From positions 122,499,731 through 122,563,730 of the forward strand of contig NC_134535.1 of the NCBI RefSeq assembly GCF_050624435.1: a stretch of 64,000 nucleotides of DNA. Reading direction: 5' to 3'. The position numbers and the translations under genes were made by a program. Positions within the stretch are counted from its first letter, which is position 1; each line of letters starts with the position of its first letter. This stretch comes from Tenrec ecaudatus. Its lineage: Eukaryota; Chordata; Mammalia; Afrosoricida; Tenrecidae. This document shows positions 14,001 to 24,499 of the stretch, one piece after another. The notes below the pieces were generated by a model, which did not search any database, was not told where the DNA came from, and worked only from the letters and a program-made list of their open reading frames with translations.

Positions 14001-14371
14001 TGGACTAATACATATACCTTGGATTTTCAGTATAATAGCTTTATAAAGTTTGCTTCATAACTACAGGTTGTACATGAAGCAGAATTTATAACATAGGTTC
14101 TGCTAGTAAAACTGTATGGGACCACATTTGCTTTTGAGTGCATAAGCAAATGTGGCGAAGAAAGCTGATGGTGTCCGGCTATCAAAAGAGATAGTGTCTG
14201 GGTCCTTAAAGGTTCGAAGGCGAACAAGCGGCCATCTAGCTCAGAAGCAACAAAGCCCACATGGAAGAAGCACACCAGCCAGTGAGATCACAAGGTGCCA
14301 AAGGGACCAGGTATAAGGCATCATGCAAAAAAAAAAAGATATATGTATATGTATATATATGTGTGTGTATG

Positions 14372-14405
<34 letters not shown>

Positions 14406-17400
14406 CACACACATGCCATATTAAATGAAGGGGGAAGAGCAGAGTGGAGACCCAAGGCTCAAGTGTCGGCCACTGGAGATCCCCTCATAGAGGGGTTTAG
14501 GAGAGGAGATGGGTCAGTCAGGGTGCGAGGTAGTACCGATGAAGAACACAGCTTTCCCCCAGATCCTGGATGCTTCCTCCCCCCAACTACCATGATCCGA
14601 ATTCTTATTTGCAGGACTGGATAGGGCAGAGGTTGTACAGTGGTGCATATGGGGGCTGGAGGCACAGGGAATCCAGGGTGGATGATACCTTCAGGACCAA
14701 GGGTGTGAGGGGCGATGCTGGGAGAGTGTAGGGTGAGTGGGTTGGAAAGGGGGAACTGATTACAAGGATCCACATGTGACCTCCTCCCTGGGAGATGGAT
14801 GGCAGAGAAGGAAGGAAAGGGAGACTCCGGATAGGGCAAAATATGACAAAATAACAATGTATAAATTACCAAGGGCACATGAGGGAGGGGGGAGCGGGGA
14901 GGGAGGGGAAAAAAAAAGAGGACCTGATGCAAAGGGCTTAAGTGGAGAGCAAATGCTTTGAGAATGATTGGGGCAGGGAATGTGTGTATGTGCTTTATAC
15001 AATTGATGTATGTATATGTATGGATTGTGATAAGAGTTGTATGATCCCCTAATAAAATGTTTTTTAAAAATGTATGGGACCATGAATATATATCTGGTTA
15101 AGTATTGCCTGTTTATCTACTGCAGGTGGCATAGTGGCTACTCTTTGATGTGCTAACCACCAGGTCAGCAGTTTGAATCCACTAGCTACTCCTCAATAGA
15201 ATGATGAGGCTTTCTGCTGCTCTGCAGGAGAAAGATGGAACATATTCCTGTAAAGAGTTATAGTTTTAGAAACCCGCTGGGGAAGTTCTACCCTGTGCTA
15301 CTGAGCTCAACTGGACTTAAAGTGACTCTGTAGGACAGAGAAGAACTGCACCACAGGGTCTCTAAGGCTGTATATCTTTGGGGGGGTAATTTTAATAAAT
15401 CATTTTATTGGGGACTCTGACAGCTCTGAAAACAATCCACACATCAATTATATCCTGCACATTTGTGGATGGCAACATGTGTAAATGTTTATAGTTGCAT
15501 ACTGCCTCCTCTTTCTCCCACTGAATGGCTTATGGATTTGAATGGATGATTTTTCAGTTAGCAGTCCAATAATGAACCTATCATACAACCTGAGCTCATT
15601 TCTCACAGTTTAGAAGGCTGGAAGTCTGAATCCAAGATGCTAGTTCTACAAGACAACTTCCTTCTGTTGGCTCTGGGAAATGACCCGTGTCATTTTTCAA
15701 CATCTGTAGTACTGGTGTTCCCTGGAGAGCTCCACGTGACTTGGTTTCAACCAGTTCATGAGTCTAGGAGGTTCTCAGTACAGTGACCCTAAGTTCCAAA
15801 GATGCACTCTGATCTTAGCTCCTCTTTCTTCCTGCTAGTTAGGTCCTAACTCCTCTGCTGTATTTTTCCCATCTTTATCCCTTATAAGAAAATGAGATGA
15901 AGTGGGTCACAAAACAGGGAAATCCCCACCCCCAAATTGGATCAGAGCTGTTGCCTGAATAAGGGTATTGCTGCCCACTCTGAATCTCTTAAACTGATTT
16001 CCTGCTTACATCACATTCAATTATTATGTCATTTAACTGCCAAATTAACTTGTTATGTTTACATATACTTCAGAGAGGGGGGCAAAATTTAATCCATAAC
16101 ATTGCCTGAGTGAATGGTTTGGCTTAACTTATTGTATTTATTATTGTGTTAGTTTGGGTTCCAAAGAAAAAGTGAAGCAGTAATGTTGGTTTTTCTTTAG
16201 TTGCTTTTATAGCTTGCTTTATTGTAGTAAATGTAACAAAGCCTTTGCATTTCAACACTCTTCACATGCAAAATGCAGTGATGTCAATTATGTTTATTAT
16301 ATTGACCAACCATCACCATTATCTATTCCCAAGTTTCCTCACTGCCTGATGCAAAAGTCCAGTGTCCTTTATGCATTGTGTCCCCCTTTTCCCCTCTCTC
16401 CCTCCCTTGTCTATCTTCTTGTAACCTGCAATGATTTTTGGTCTCTCTATATCTGCCTGTAGTAAATATTTGTTGGTTTGTTTTCTGAGCACCTTCACGC
16501 ACCTTGGTGTTTTCAAGTTTCATTCATACCACAGCATGTTTCAGGACTTCATTTTTTCTTTATGATTAGAATTGCAACATATGCATGTATCAGACTTTAT
16601 TTATCCATTTATTTACCGATGGACATTCAGGCTATTTCCATTTCTTGGCTATTGCCCATAGTGCTACAATGAACATTGGCGTGCAACGAACATGGGTGTG
16701 GCATTTGCATTGCTGCTTTCGCTTCTTTAGTGCCTATACTTAGCAGTGGGATTCTGAATCAAATAGTACTTCTCTGTTTAAAATTTGGGGAACCACTGAG
16801 CTTCTTTCCATAGTGGATGCACATTTCTACAATTCTACCAACTATGGATCTGGTTTTATAATTTCCCCTCATGCTCAACAATACCTGTTGCTCTCACTCT
16901 CATCATTTTATGCTACCTTGTCCATGCAGAGTCACAGCAGCTCTATAGGACAGAGCAGAGTAGACCTTTTGGGTTTGTGAAGCTGTAAATCATTCTGAGA
17001 GCAGAGAGCCTCACCTACCATGGAGCAGTTCGTGGGTTCGAATCTTGTGGTTAGCGACTAATATGTGGTCCACAATGCCCCCCACTCTCCTCCTCACACC
17101 CATCTCAGTGCTTTTGACTTGCAATTCCTCCATGATTAATGACAATGAACACCTTTTCATGCACCTTTTGGCCATTTGTATTTCTGAGAGAGATAAAATG
17201 TCTAGGCTTTTGCTAATTTGTTTATTTGTATTTTTGTTATTTTGTTGTTGTTTTTGTGTTGTTAGCCTACTTTTCTAGGAGTTTTTCTTGTGACGACAGA
17301 ACTTTGTTTTCTCTCAATGACTTAAGTAGATGTATTGAAAACTTCAAGTCTATAGGCAGACTCCTGTCTTTTGGTAGTATTTGGAAGTTTGTGTGTGTCT

Positions 17401-18540
17401 GATTATTTCTGAACTTTCCTACGTCTTCACTGCAAATGCGGTACTCATTCAGCCAACCAAGAATGGAGAGAGAACTAATGCCACCCTTTCTACATACTTT
17501 TATTGGGGAGATTTTTTTGTTACATACCTGCCTGGGACTCTGCTCACCCTTATGAAAAGCACCCTCAGGCTAGGCAAATTGTCATCATATCCATTCATTT
17601 CTGATGGATTTCAGAAACTTGAACTGGAAAAACAGTGGATTCTTATGCCCATCTCTCACTTCTAATGAAATCTTTCTTCCCCTGAGAATACTCTGCTGAT
17701 TTGTACAGCGTGCCGTCATGTAACACTGCAGCCATCCTCAGCGAGCCGATGGTGGGGTGCAGGGAGTGGGAGGGCTCTGGGCAAGAACACAGCCTTTAAC
17801 AATCCTTGCTCTGCTCTAGAAGCCTTTCAAGCGCAGGTATTTCTCAAGTTATTACTGGACTTTGATTAATTTCCAAAAGCACTGAGAGCATTGGCTTTGT
17901 TAATCTGACTATTTTGCTCAGACATACCAAGGAATCCCAATAACAAGTTCATTATGAACGCTCATCCTATTAGCAAATTAAAAGACGTTGTACTATAAGA
18001 ATTAACTTCACTTGTAATAAAATTTTATTCTTTAATACTTTGTCTTATTTCTCCTAAAACTCTTTTTTATAGCATTTCATGAGCTCTCTGAATGTTTTAT
18101 CATGGATTGACTACAATGGCAGCTCTAAACTGTAAGACTTTGATAACTCCTGCATTTTATAACTTGAGGAAAAGCAATATAAGGACAACTATAATAAAGC
18201 AATTATTTTCTTTTTCATGGGAAAATTGTACATTAAATACCTATAGTGAGATATAAAATATTGGTCTATATAAAATTTTAAGAATAAAATATTATTTTAT
18301 TAAATTATTAAGCTATGTATTAATATTATTATAAAATGCACCTGTGAATACTATTTTCATATGTATTTATATGTACATTTATCTGTTTTAATACAATGTC
18401 ATTCTCTCTGTTATAGGTTTCCAGTATATCCAAGGAAGGATAACAACTGTACATATTTAAATGTTTACATAAACCAACCTGCTCTTTCATCCTGCTTAGA
18501 AATTAAACTGTTTATTTGTAAGCACCAGGCACTGCTGTGA
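10873..18540 (+). CDS. KLRC1-like: KLRC/NKG2A-like inhibitory NK receptor, six coding exons, 219 aa
   Basis: Coding exons are 10873-11038, 11462-11566, 12210-12263, 12728-12879, 18073-18131 and 18417-18540. All have GT-AG borders and the joined frame is open (660 bp). It is a type II membrane protein: cytoplasmic tail 1-63 with ITIM IIYVEL (32-37), membrane segment about 64-87, stalk about 88-108, C-type-lectin-like domain 109-219. The KLRC family pairs with CD94 and binds MHC-E-type ligands; with an ITIM and no Lys/Arg in the membrane segment this one should inhibit, like NKG2A rather than NKG2C. Cysteines 110, 115, 126, 143, 190, 205 and 213 fit the interchain link and three CTLD disulfides. 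Sequons lie at N98, N99, N137, N174 and N189. Oddities: the distal ITIM is cut by the start, and about 12 residues around the WIG hairpin are missing, against 233 aa in human NKG2A. One-to-one orthology to KLRC1 is not proven, and fold and expression are untested. Confidence 0.88.
11462..11566 (+). CDS. KLRC1-like: KLRC-like exon 2: transmembrane segment
   Basis: Acceptor ccatgtag, donor gtaagt, phase 1 at both ends. Encodes the KLRC signature [19 protein letters not shown] followed by a hydrophobic run to about residue 87. No Lys or Arg lies inside the membrane span; NKG2C/E-type activating receptors carry a Lys there to bind DAP12. This is the main reason for calling the receptor inhibitory. 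Confidence 0.87.
12210..12263 (+). CDS. KLRC1-like: KLRC-like exon 3: stalk
   Basis: 54 bp, phase 1 to phase 1, acceptor ttattttag, donor gtatgc. Encodes the short stalk ([17 protein letters not shown]), close to the NKG2 stalk with its NNSSL core and two overlapping N-glycosylation sequons. Confidence 0.82.
12728..12879 (+). CDS. KLRC1-like: KLRC-like exon 4: first CTLD exon
   Basis: 152 bp, acceptor ttcttag, donor gtaaga, ends in phase 0. Encodes residues 109-159 with [19 protein letters not shown], the KLR start of the lectin-like domain: the interchain Cys, the first intradomain disulfide pair, then the long-loop Cys143, ending NEEEM. The same exon in the downstream NKG2D gene is also exactly 152 bp, as expected for paralogues. 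Confidence 0.9.
13125..13305 (+). repeat. AfroSINE, plus strand
   Basis: tRNA-like head 'gttggtggcataatggttaa', then a box-B-like 'attcaaaaccacc', ending 'ggaatcaactcaatggcagt'. Confidence 0.82.
13637..13683. repeat. (TCAC)n microsatellite at a SINE tail
   Basis: About eleven TCAC units directly abut the 3' end of the minus-strand SINE at 13688, suggesting the repeat grew from the SINE tail. Confidence 0.9.
13688..13882 (-). repeat. AfroSINE, minus strand
   Basis: 'actgccatccagtcaaatca', 'agggtagaacagcccctgtg' and 'gatgaccttgcagttataaa' in the reverse AfroSINE order. Confidence 0.82.
14125..15070 (+). mobile_element. LINE 3'-end copy (family A) with 12-bp target duplications
   Basis: Flanked by TGTATGGGACCA at 14113-14124 and 15071-15082, a perfect 12-bp duplication. 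The 3' end is AATAAA plus a T/A-rich tail. This is the mark of target-primed LINE insertion after 5' truncation. It contains an alternating TG/TA tract at 14339-14413. Confidence 0.88.
14339..14413. repeat. alternating TG/TA tract with inverted repeat
   Basis: Purine-pyrimidine alternation throughout. The right part reads (GT)n(AT)n(AC)n, a near-perfect palindrome at about 14383-14412 that could fold as a hairpin. Confidence 0.85.
15122..15370 (+). repeat. AfroSINE, plus strand
   Basis: Head 'ggtggcatagtggctactct', box-B-like 'cagcagtttgaatcc', tail 'aggacagagaagaactgcac'. Confidence 0.8.
15385..15530 (-). mobile_element. LINE 3' end (family A), minus strand, short
   Basis: 'aataaatcattttattgggg' opens the antisense 3' end; it continues 'cacatttgtggatggcaaca' and is truncated after about 140 bp. 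Confidence 0.65.
16190..16900 (-). mobile_element. old L1 3' region, minus strand
   Basis: Contains the antisense mammalian L1 3' hallmark 'agtgctacaatgaacattgg' and 'tggatgcacatttctacaat', with decayed flanks. Confidence 0.7.
16905..17062 (-). repeat. AfroSINE, minus strand
   Basis: 'gagtcacagcagctctatag', 'gcagagtagac' and 'gttcgtgggttcgaatcttg' in the reverse SINE order. Confidence 0.72.
18073..18131 (+). CDS. KLRC1-like: KLRC-like exon 5: shortened CTLD exon lacking the WIG hairpin
   Basis: 59 bp, acceptor ttttttatag, donor gtaaga. Encodes [19 protein letters not shown] plus two bases that join exon 6 in frame. Other KLRC proteins have two Trp about 12 residues apart here (a WIG hairpin, then a second Trp before the N-G turn). 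Only one Trp remains and the sequence runs straight into DYNG. The corresponding NKG2D exon in this window is 104 bp. A 36-bp in-frame deletion between two TGG-containing stretches explains this best. A sequencing or assembly error is less likely because frame and splice sites hold. Confidence 0.8.
18417..18540 (+). CDS. KLRC1-like: KLRC-like exon 6: last CTLD exon and stop
   Basis: Acceptor ctgttatag; one base completes the codon begun in exon 5, then 41 codons to TGA 18538-18540. Contains Cys190, Cys205 and Cys213 and ends FICKHQALL, as the KLRC C-terminus ends in a CKH-type motif. No AATAAA lies within 500 bp of the stop; the nearest I see is 19091-19096. Confidence 0.87.
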
Positions 18541-20590
18541 ACTTAATGGTTTAATATTTCTCATCTATAAATACATATATACAGTTTCTTCAAAAGCCAT
18601 AAATGTGTTTTACAATAAGTTTACTTATATTGGAATTTTAATTTTGTATGTCTATAAAATAGACTAATGCAATATATTTTCTTATAAAATATATGTAATG
18701 AGAGATTTTATAAATTATATATACATATGCTTACATATACAATTTACTTGGAATTTCAACATTCTTATATTTACAAGTTATTGATATTAATCATATTCAT
18801 CAAGTGTGTTTCTATCACCTCTCTGTGCTTCCAAATAGTGCACCTAAACAGTAACTTCCCCTTCCCCTTCTCTCCTGCCTTCCCAACCACCAATCAACTT
18901 CATCTTTGCAGATTTGCTTATTCTAAATAGTTCATGTGAGTAGGTTCATGTAACATTTGTCCTTGTGAATGGCTTATTTCATTCATACACACAGATGCTA
19001 TACAGTCATTAAGCTTCTCTTATTTATTTAAATAAGCTATGCATACATTATAGATCTTAATATTATTATATCCAAGTCCTCAAAAGAATGAATAAATTCA
19101 ATCACGTTTTCAAGTGAGTTGATTTTTTTCTTTTCCTTGAAGTTGTTTAAATTATCAGCTCTGGTAGTTTATAAATCAGAGTTCAATTAAGAAATAAAAA
19201 GCAGAGAAAATTATACAATTATTTTTAATGATTGGCATGGGATAAGGAATTAAAACACAGTAAAAGAAAACTGTACAGAACACAGTATGGCTGTCGAGAG
19301 TGCCAGAGAAGGAATATACTTGGTAGGTGATATTCAGTGCTCATCAGAGACCAGTGTGTTTGCAGCCCATTGAAGGACGGAGGTGTTGACTGTGTTGGTC
19401 CTGGATAGAGCATGTCTACGCCAGAATTCTGGCACTGGTGAGGATGGAAGCTCACATGGATTAGCAAGCAGAAAAGACTGCCCTCCCACACCCTTTGAGT
19501 GCCATTAGTCAGAGGATGAGGACAGGAAACTATGAAAGGGAATGGATTAACCCAAATGCGGAGTCCCATGGATAGCCTGCATGCGCTTGCCTAGAGTCCC
19601 TCCCGTAGGATTAAAGGGAGAAGCAGCATCACAAAACTGGGAAGAAAAGCACTTCCCCCTATGGTGTTTTCTCCAATGCCTTCTACTGACCAGGTTTAAC
19701 GTCATGCCAGCGGAGAAGAGAAAAATCTTTATAGAATACAGTTCATTATTATGAAACAGGCCAATGAAGGATATATTGAAAAAGACAGACAGAATACATT
19801 CTTAATAAACAGTTTTCTTGGGCTATATTCCAAATATACAATTCAATCGTTCAATCATATAAAGAAGTGTTGTAAATGGATTACCATGATGTTTTGCAAC
19901 ATATTCCTTTTTTCTTGTACTCCTTGTTATTAGCTCCACTTCCCCTCCCCCCCCCCCCGGGTCACAGAGTTACCCCGGTGGGCACACTACAGGACTGCAA
20001 CCTAACAGGCACTTGCATCTGAGAACCAACAAGTATCCATAAATTATACTTTAGTGCAAAATTATCACTTATTAGTTTTATTTTTGTAGAAATTGATATT
20101 TTTACTTATTTTCAGTCTTCTTTGATTTTTGTTTTATGGCTATGCTTACCTCTGTTGGATATCAGACATTTTTGGAGATATTTTCTTCAATTTTTACTTT
20201 CTTCCTTCTGTCACACTTTATCATCATACTTAGAAATATGTGAAAATCTAAATGTCAAGTGATTAATGAAAAAGAATTAAATGAATAAAAAGCACTTGGT
20301 TGACATAGCAACACTGTATTTGCATAATTCAGAATAAACTTCAGTCATTTGACAATCATTCAGAGATCTTTCCACTATAATGCAATTAAAATAGGGAGTG
20401 ACCTCATCATTGATTATTATTTGTAAAATGAACTGCTATATCCTATTTGCCTATCACTTTAGATATATTAAAACGTTTACTTTATATCCTACATATGTAT
20501 GAAATATAGCTGTGTTAGCTATTAAAGTTATGAAATAAACAACTAAAGATTTCATTGACAGTCAAAAACAAGAGAATCTTCTTCATTTAC
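18541..20590. other. 3' flank of the KLRC-like gene; no gene seen
   Basis: AT-rich 3' UTR-like sequence first. Antisense L1 3' sequence lies near 18840-18990 ('ccaccaatcaacttcatctt', 'gcagatttgcttattctaaa'). An antisense LINE end lies at about 19805-19960, closing on a C-run near 19947-19958. Confidence 0.5.
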
Positions 20591-21060
20591 CAATGTTTTA
20601 GGCTAACTTCTTGAGAGAAGCAAAATCACTGGAGCTTAGGTATGCATATAGGCAAAGAGATTTATGTAACAGAAATGATTTGCCAGCTTATAAGTCTATA
20701 AGCCAGTTGTCCTACTCGGCTTCTCCTGAGTTGCGACAGTGCAGAGTTGATTAACTCAATCCTGGCGGGTCAGATACTGATTGTCAGATCCCGAGTCAGC
20801 AAAAAGAAAGCAAGCTTTGTCAGAGAATCCACACGCCGAGGTAATGCCAGTACAATTGACTGGTTGCTCAGAGCAGACCACGCCATGGACATGATCACTT
20901 TACATAAGATGTCATTATGGGGATGGCTACAACTTACACCACAAGCCACTGAGAATCTTGCCAAAGCCACCTTGACAGATATCCTTAATTGTCACGCTCT
21001 ATCCCTTGTCAGCCGAGCACTAATATACCTCTCCTGAACACATACCTAATTCCTAAAGAT
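20590..21060. other. unassigned GC-richer block, possible LTR
   Basis: A block unlike the AT-rich flanks, with an open 96-codon frame of no recognised family at 20747-21037. It sits just beyond the 3' end of the minus-strand ERV-L relic, where a 3' LTR would lie, but no terminal motif or duplication confirms that. Confidence 0.3.
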
Positions 21061-21649
21061 AATTATGAAGTCATCCTTGCACCTAACCGGATACAACATC
21101 TATACAACTGAAAACACACTCATCTCATTTACATCGCATAGTTTCTAAACAAATGTTTAATGCACACATAAAAGAAAAATATTCATAATTCATCTTCATT
21201 CCTACAGTTGGTGATAGTTGATGATGGCTGGTGTTCAGAACTACCTACTACCACCACTAATCCTGTGTTTATTTTTAATCATCACCTTCCCTGATTGTTC
21301 TTTCCCTGGTAGTAGGAACCAAACCTTCATCCTGTGATCTGGGTCATTAATAGTCAGATCAGAATTGTGTTGATTCAGTTTTCCATTGACTTTTATCGTG
21401 GAGAATGGCAGAATTAAGATACCCTGAGGAATCTCCTGTATTTCAGACAAATTCTATTTTATTTTCATTATATATTTTCAATCTGACTATCCCTTGGTAA
21501 TCAGGATCAATCACAGCAGCTCCCTTCTTTACCTCATGATTTAGAGTAGGGTGGAATATCTATGGACGTCAGGATGTAGAGGGTTGGTGAAAGCATCAAT
21601 GCCAGCTACGATTACATGCCTCACCCAAGAGAAACAGGTTCAGTCATCA

Positions 21650-21845
21650 CATTCTCATTCTCTTGCTGCCATTGAGTCAATGCTGACTCCTAGTGACGCT
21701 ACATGCCAGGGTCAAACTGCCCCTGTGCGTTTCTGAGACTGTAATTCTTTATGGGAGTAAACAGCCCCATCTTTCTGCTGCAGAGTGGTCGCATTTCCAA
21801 ACTGCTGACCTTGCAGTTAGCAGCTCAAATCCAAATGAGCACTGA
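21650..21845 (-). repeat. AfroSINE inside the ERV-L relic, minus strand
   Basis: 'gctgccattgagtcaatgct', 'gggtcaaactgcccctgtgc' and 'aactgctgaccttgcagtta' in the reverse SINE order. Confidence 0.83.
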
Positions 21846-22067
21846 GTTATTTAAATGTTTGACCAAATATAACAAAATAATTTTAAGTTGCTAATTTTGT
21901 CTACCTACAAATAATGTTATAAATATCCGAAGGACCCTGAGCAGAAATGCTTCCCCAAGCCTGCTCTAGAGTCATGAAGGACCCCGAGTGGCCACCTAGT
22001 GTTCATAGCATTCAGATCAGTTGAATCAAGGTTATGTCTCAAGGTGTGAATACTCTTCCCTTTAGAA

Positions 22068-22258
22068 CAGTGGTTCTCAAGCTGTGGGTCACGACCGCCT
22101 TGGAGGTCGAAGGACCCTTTCACAGGAATTGCCTGATTCATAACGGTAGTAAAATGACAGTTATAAAGTAGCAAAAAAATAATTTTATGGTTAGGGGTCA
22201 CCACAACATGAAGAAATGTATTAAAGGGTCACAGCATTAAGAAGGTTGAGAACCACTG
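22068..22258. mobile_element. SPIN-type hAT MITE with 8-bp target duplication
   Basis: Ends CAGTGGTTCTCAA and TTGAGAACCACTG are perfect 13-bp inverted repeats. Flanks CTTTAGAA (22060-22067) and CTTTAAAA (22259-22266) form an 8-bp duplication with one mismatch, as hAT transposase makes. The interior ('aattttatggttaggggtca') matches the SPIN non-autonomous family that spread horizontally among tetrapods, tenrec included. 191 bp, no coding capacity. Confidence 0.92.
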
Positions 22259-23679
22259 CTTTAAAACTAAGACTCCCACACCTTGAGAGCATAAAGATGC
22301 AGGAAGGGGAAACAAAAAAGTGAGTCATCACTAGGTGAAATGATGAGGGTGGTACTCCCATTTCCATCCCTTGGTTCCTGGGTCTGTGAATTCTTGCTAT
22401 TGCAGAAACAATATCATATATTATACATTAATTTAGAAGCATATTCTTTCCCCCTCCACCACCAGAGAACATTACCCCAATCATGCAGAGTCTTGGCACC
22501 TACACAGCAGCATAATTATGTCTTCAGATGTCATCCCATTGTCTTACTAAGTCCTCTGATTTAGGGTGATAGGGGAAATGAGAACACCGTGAACTTCAGC
22601 ATGGACACATTGGCACACTTCATTTCCTGTTAAATGAATCTCTTGATATGAAGTAAAGTGTGGGATGTCAAGATGATGGATAAGACATTTCATAAATTCA
22701 GAAATGGTGATTTTGGCAGAAGCATGGCATTTCAGGGAAAGCACATCTATATCCAGAGAAAATGTTTATTCCAATCAGAACAAAATATTGGCTAGTTCAG
22801 AATAAAGAGCTAGAAAGCAATCAAGGTGCAACCTGGTTTCTGGCAGATAGCTGTAAGGAACGGTTCTGTAGCACAGTCACCATGCTGGGCTCTGCTGCTT
22901 TCAGATTGCGCTCTAGGCAATGGCAGCAGGGAATGAAGTCCTTGATGGTGAGTCCATACAGAGCTTTCATCCCAGCCAACACGATCACTTTGTTCTTGAG
23001 TCCACTGGACAACAACTAGAGTGGTTAGAGAAATGATGGCTGATTTTCATGGAATGTGCTACCTAATCCATTTGATTTTTAAAGTCCTCCTCCCCTGAGT
23101 TACCCTCTGAGTATTCACATGAGAAACAAATATCTTTACGTTTTTAAACATTTGGAAGTGTGTATCAATATATCTCTTCCTACACTATCTTGTGACCAAA
23201 TTGCCACTTATGCTCCTTCCAAAACCCTGACCTTCCAGCCAAATCATTGTCCAGAGTGCATACATTAGAGACACCCTGGTCCATTTTCCTACCCTGCATT
23301 ATGTTGCTGTCTTACCAACAATTCTAGAATTATTGATATTCTTCCTCTTTAGATCCAATCAGTGTAATGTCAACACTCAAATAATTCAGTGTTACATATT
23401 GTGAAAAGGAAAGGTGATCAAAATCCATGCTGATTAAATTATGGCATAGTGTGGGAGAGTTGGTGGGATCTCTGAGGTAGTGTGTGATGGTAGGAAGTAT
23501 GTCTACCAGATATTCCTGTGTAAGGGTAGGGATAGCGCCCAATCCATCAAGTTGGTCACAGCCTAATAACATGTTCTTGACGGAATAGACTTTTGTATAA
23601 GAGAGATCATGCTGACTTCTCTTGCCTTCCACCTTTATTCTTACTGGGACTCTGTCAGCCTCTAGAACCACCCCCATGT

Positions 23680-24480
23680 GGATTACAAACTCTGCGAGCC
23701 CACCTCCAAGCTACCAGCACCATGCTAGGTTCCCATCGATTTTGAATCCACGTGACACTGCAACCAAGAACCTGTCATCTCCCTGGTTCTGCTTTACCAT
23801 TTTGTTTCATCAGCTACAATGACATGAGTCTGAAGAGGGTTCCAGCTAACATTGGACCCATGGACTTGACTTGGATTAGGCTGGGATGTTTTCTTCATAA
23901 AAAAATTACTTAATACTATCAAGTTCTTTCTTGTAAATATATAAGTATCACTGATTTTGCTTCACTAGATAACCCAGCCTAACAAATGGTGAAAACATAT
24001 TGTTGCCTTTTCTAGCTGAGGCAAACGGCTTCTGGTGTTCCTTCCAGACCAAAATCGATTTAAACAAAAAGTGATAGAAACAAAGCTAGAAGTTTGCAAG
24101 ACCAATGACTTATTAATACCAGGGGAAGCCTGCCTCTAACACATCATAACGGGTCCAGTAGGTGCAATTGTACAGCGATAATAAGTAATGATTATAGAAA
24201 AGTCATAGAGAGCATGAGAAATAGATTTATGGAGTCAGACACAATTCATGGTAGCAGGGCTCACCTCAGTCCCAGTTGGTGGTCCTCATGGAGAGAGAGC
24301 GAGCTATTTAATGCTAACCAAGGCTTTTATATAATCTGGGACATCCAAGCCCCTAATTACAGGTGAAGACCCACGTCACAGGGAGGGTCTGGTGACTAAC
24401 TGCCTTCAGGGAGGCTGTCTGTAAGCATCTGACCTCCCTCCACAATTAATAGCAAATACCTTTTATGAACAAGCAAAAGG
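23680..24480. other. no gene seen; possible LTR-like sequence
   Basis: Mixed-composition sequence with no recognised gene. About 24080-24420 has LTR-like features (inverted U3-like stretch, 'tatttaatgctaacc'), but no ends or duplications could be fixed. Confidence 0.3.
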
Positions 24481-24499
24481 TGACTGCATACTGGGACAT

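Larger units (their letters stand above)
12880..18072 (+). other. KLRC-like intron 4, repeat-filled
   Basis: 5.2 kb between the first and second CTLD exons. It holds AfroSINEs, a TCAC microsatellite, a family A LINE copy with target duplications, an antisense LINE end and antisense L1 3' sequence, listed separately. No extra CTLD exon was seen inside it. Confidence 0.8.
21240..23680 (-). mobile_element. ERV-L pol relic, minus strand
   Basis: Minus-strand fragments in the right order for an ERV-L pol: an RT/RNase H-like part (about 23330-23680), an integrase-core-like part (22547-22744, with YQEIHLTGNEV) and a C-terminal part (21241-21450, with VNGKLNQHNSDL). Stops and frameshifts separate them; the relic cannot encode a working enzyme. 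A SPIN element and an AfroSINE have inserted in it. Assignment rests on motif recognition, not on a search. Confidence 0.62.

Noticed and set aside
14383-14412. palindromic GT/AT/AC tract as a regulatory hairpin or CRISPR-like repeat
   Set aside because: Simple dinucleotide slippage explains it; a single tract with no spaced repeats.
14459-14932. 157-codon minus-strand open frame, one of the longest in the window
   Set aside because: It lies wholly inside the GC-rich middle of a family A LINE copy; proline/serine-rich translation is typical of reading that repeat in the wrong strand, and sister copies have stops.
20747-21037. 96-codon open frame that looks protein-like
   Set aside because: No family recognised, no splice or poly(A) context, and an overlapping open frame on the other strand. 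Reported only as an unassigned block.
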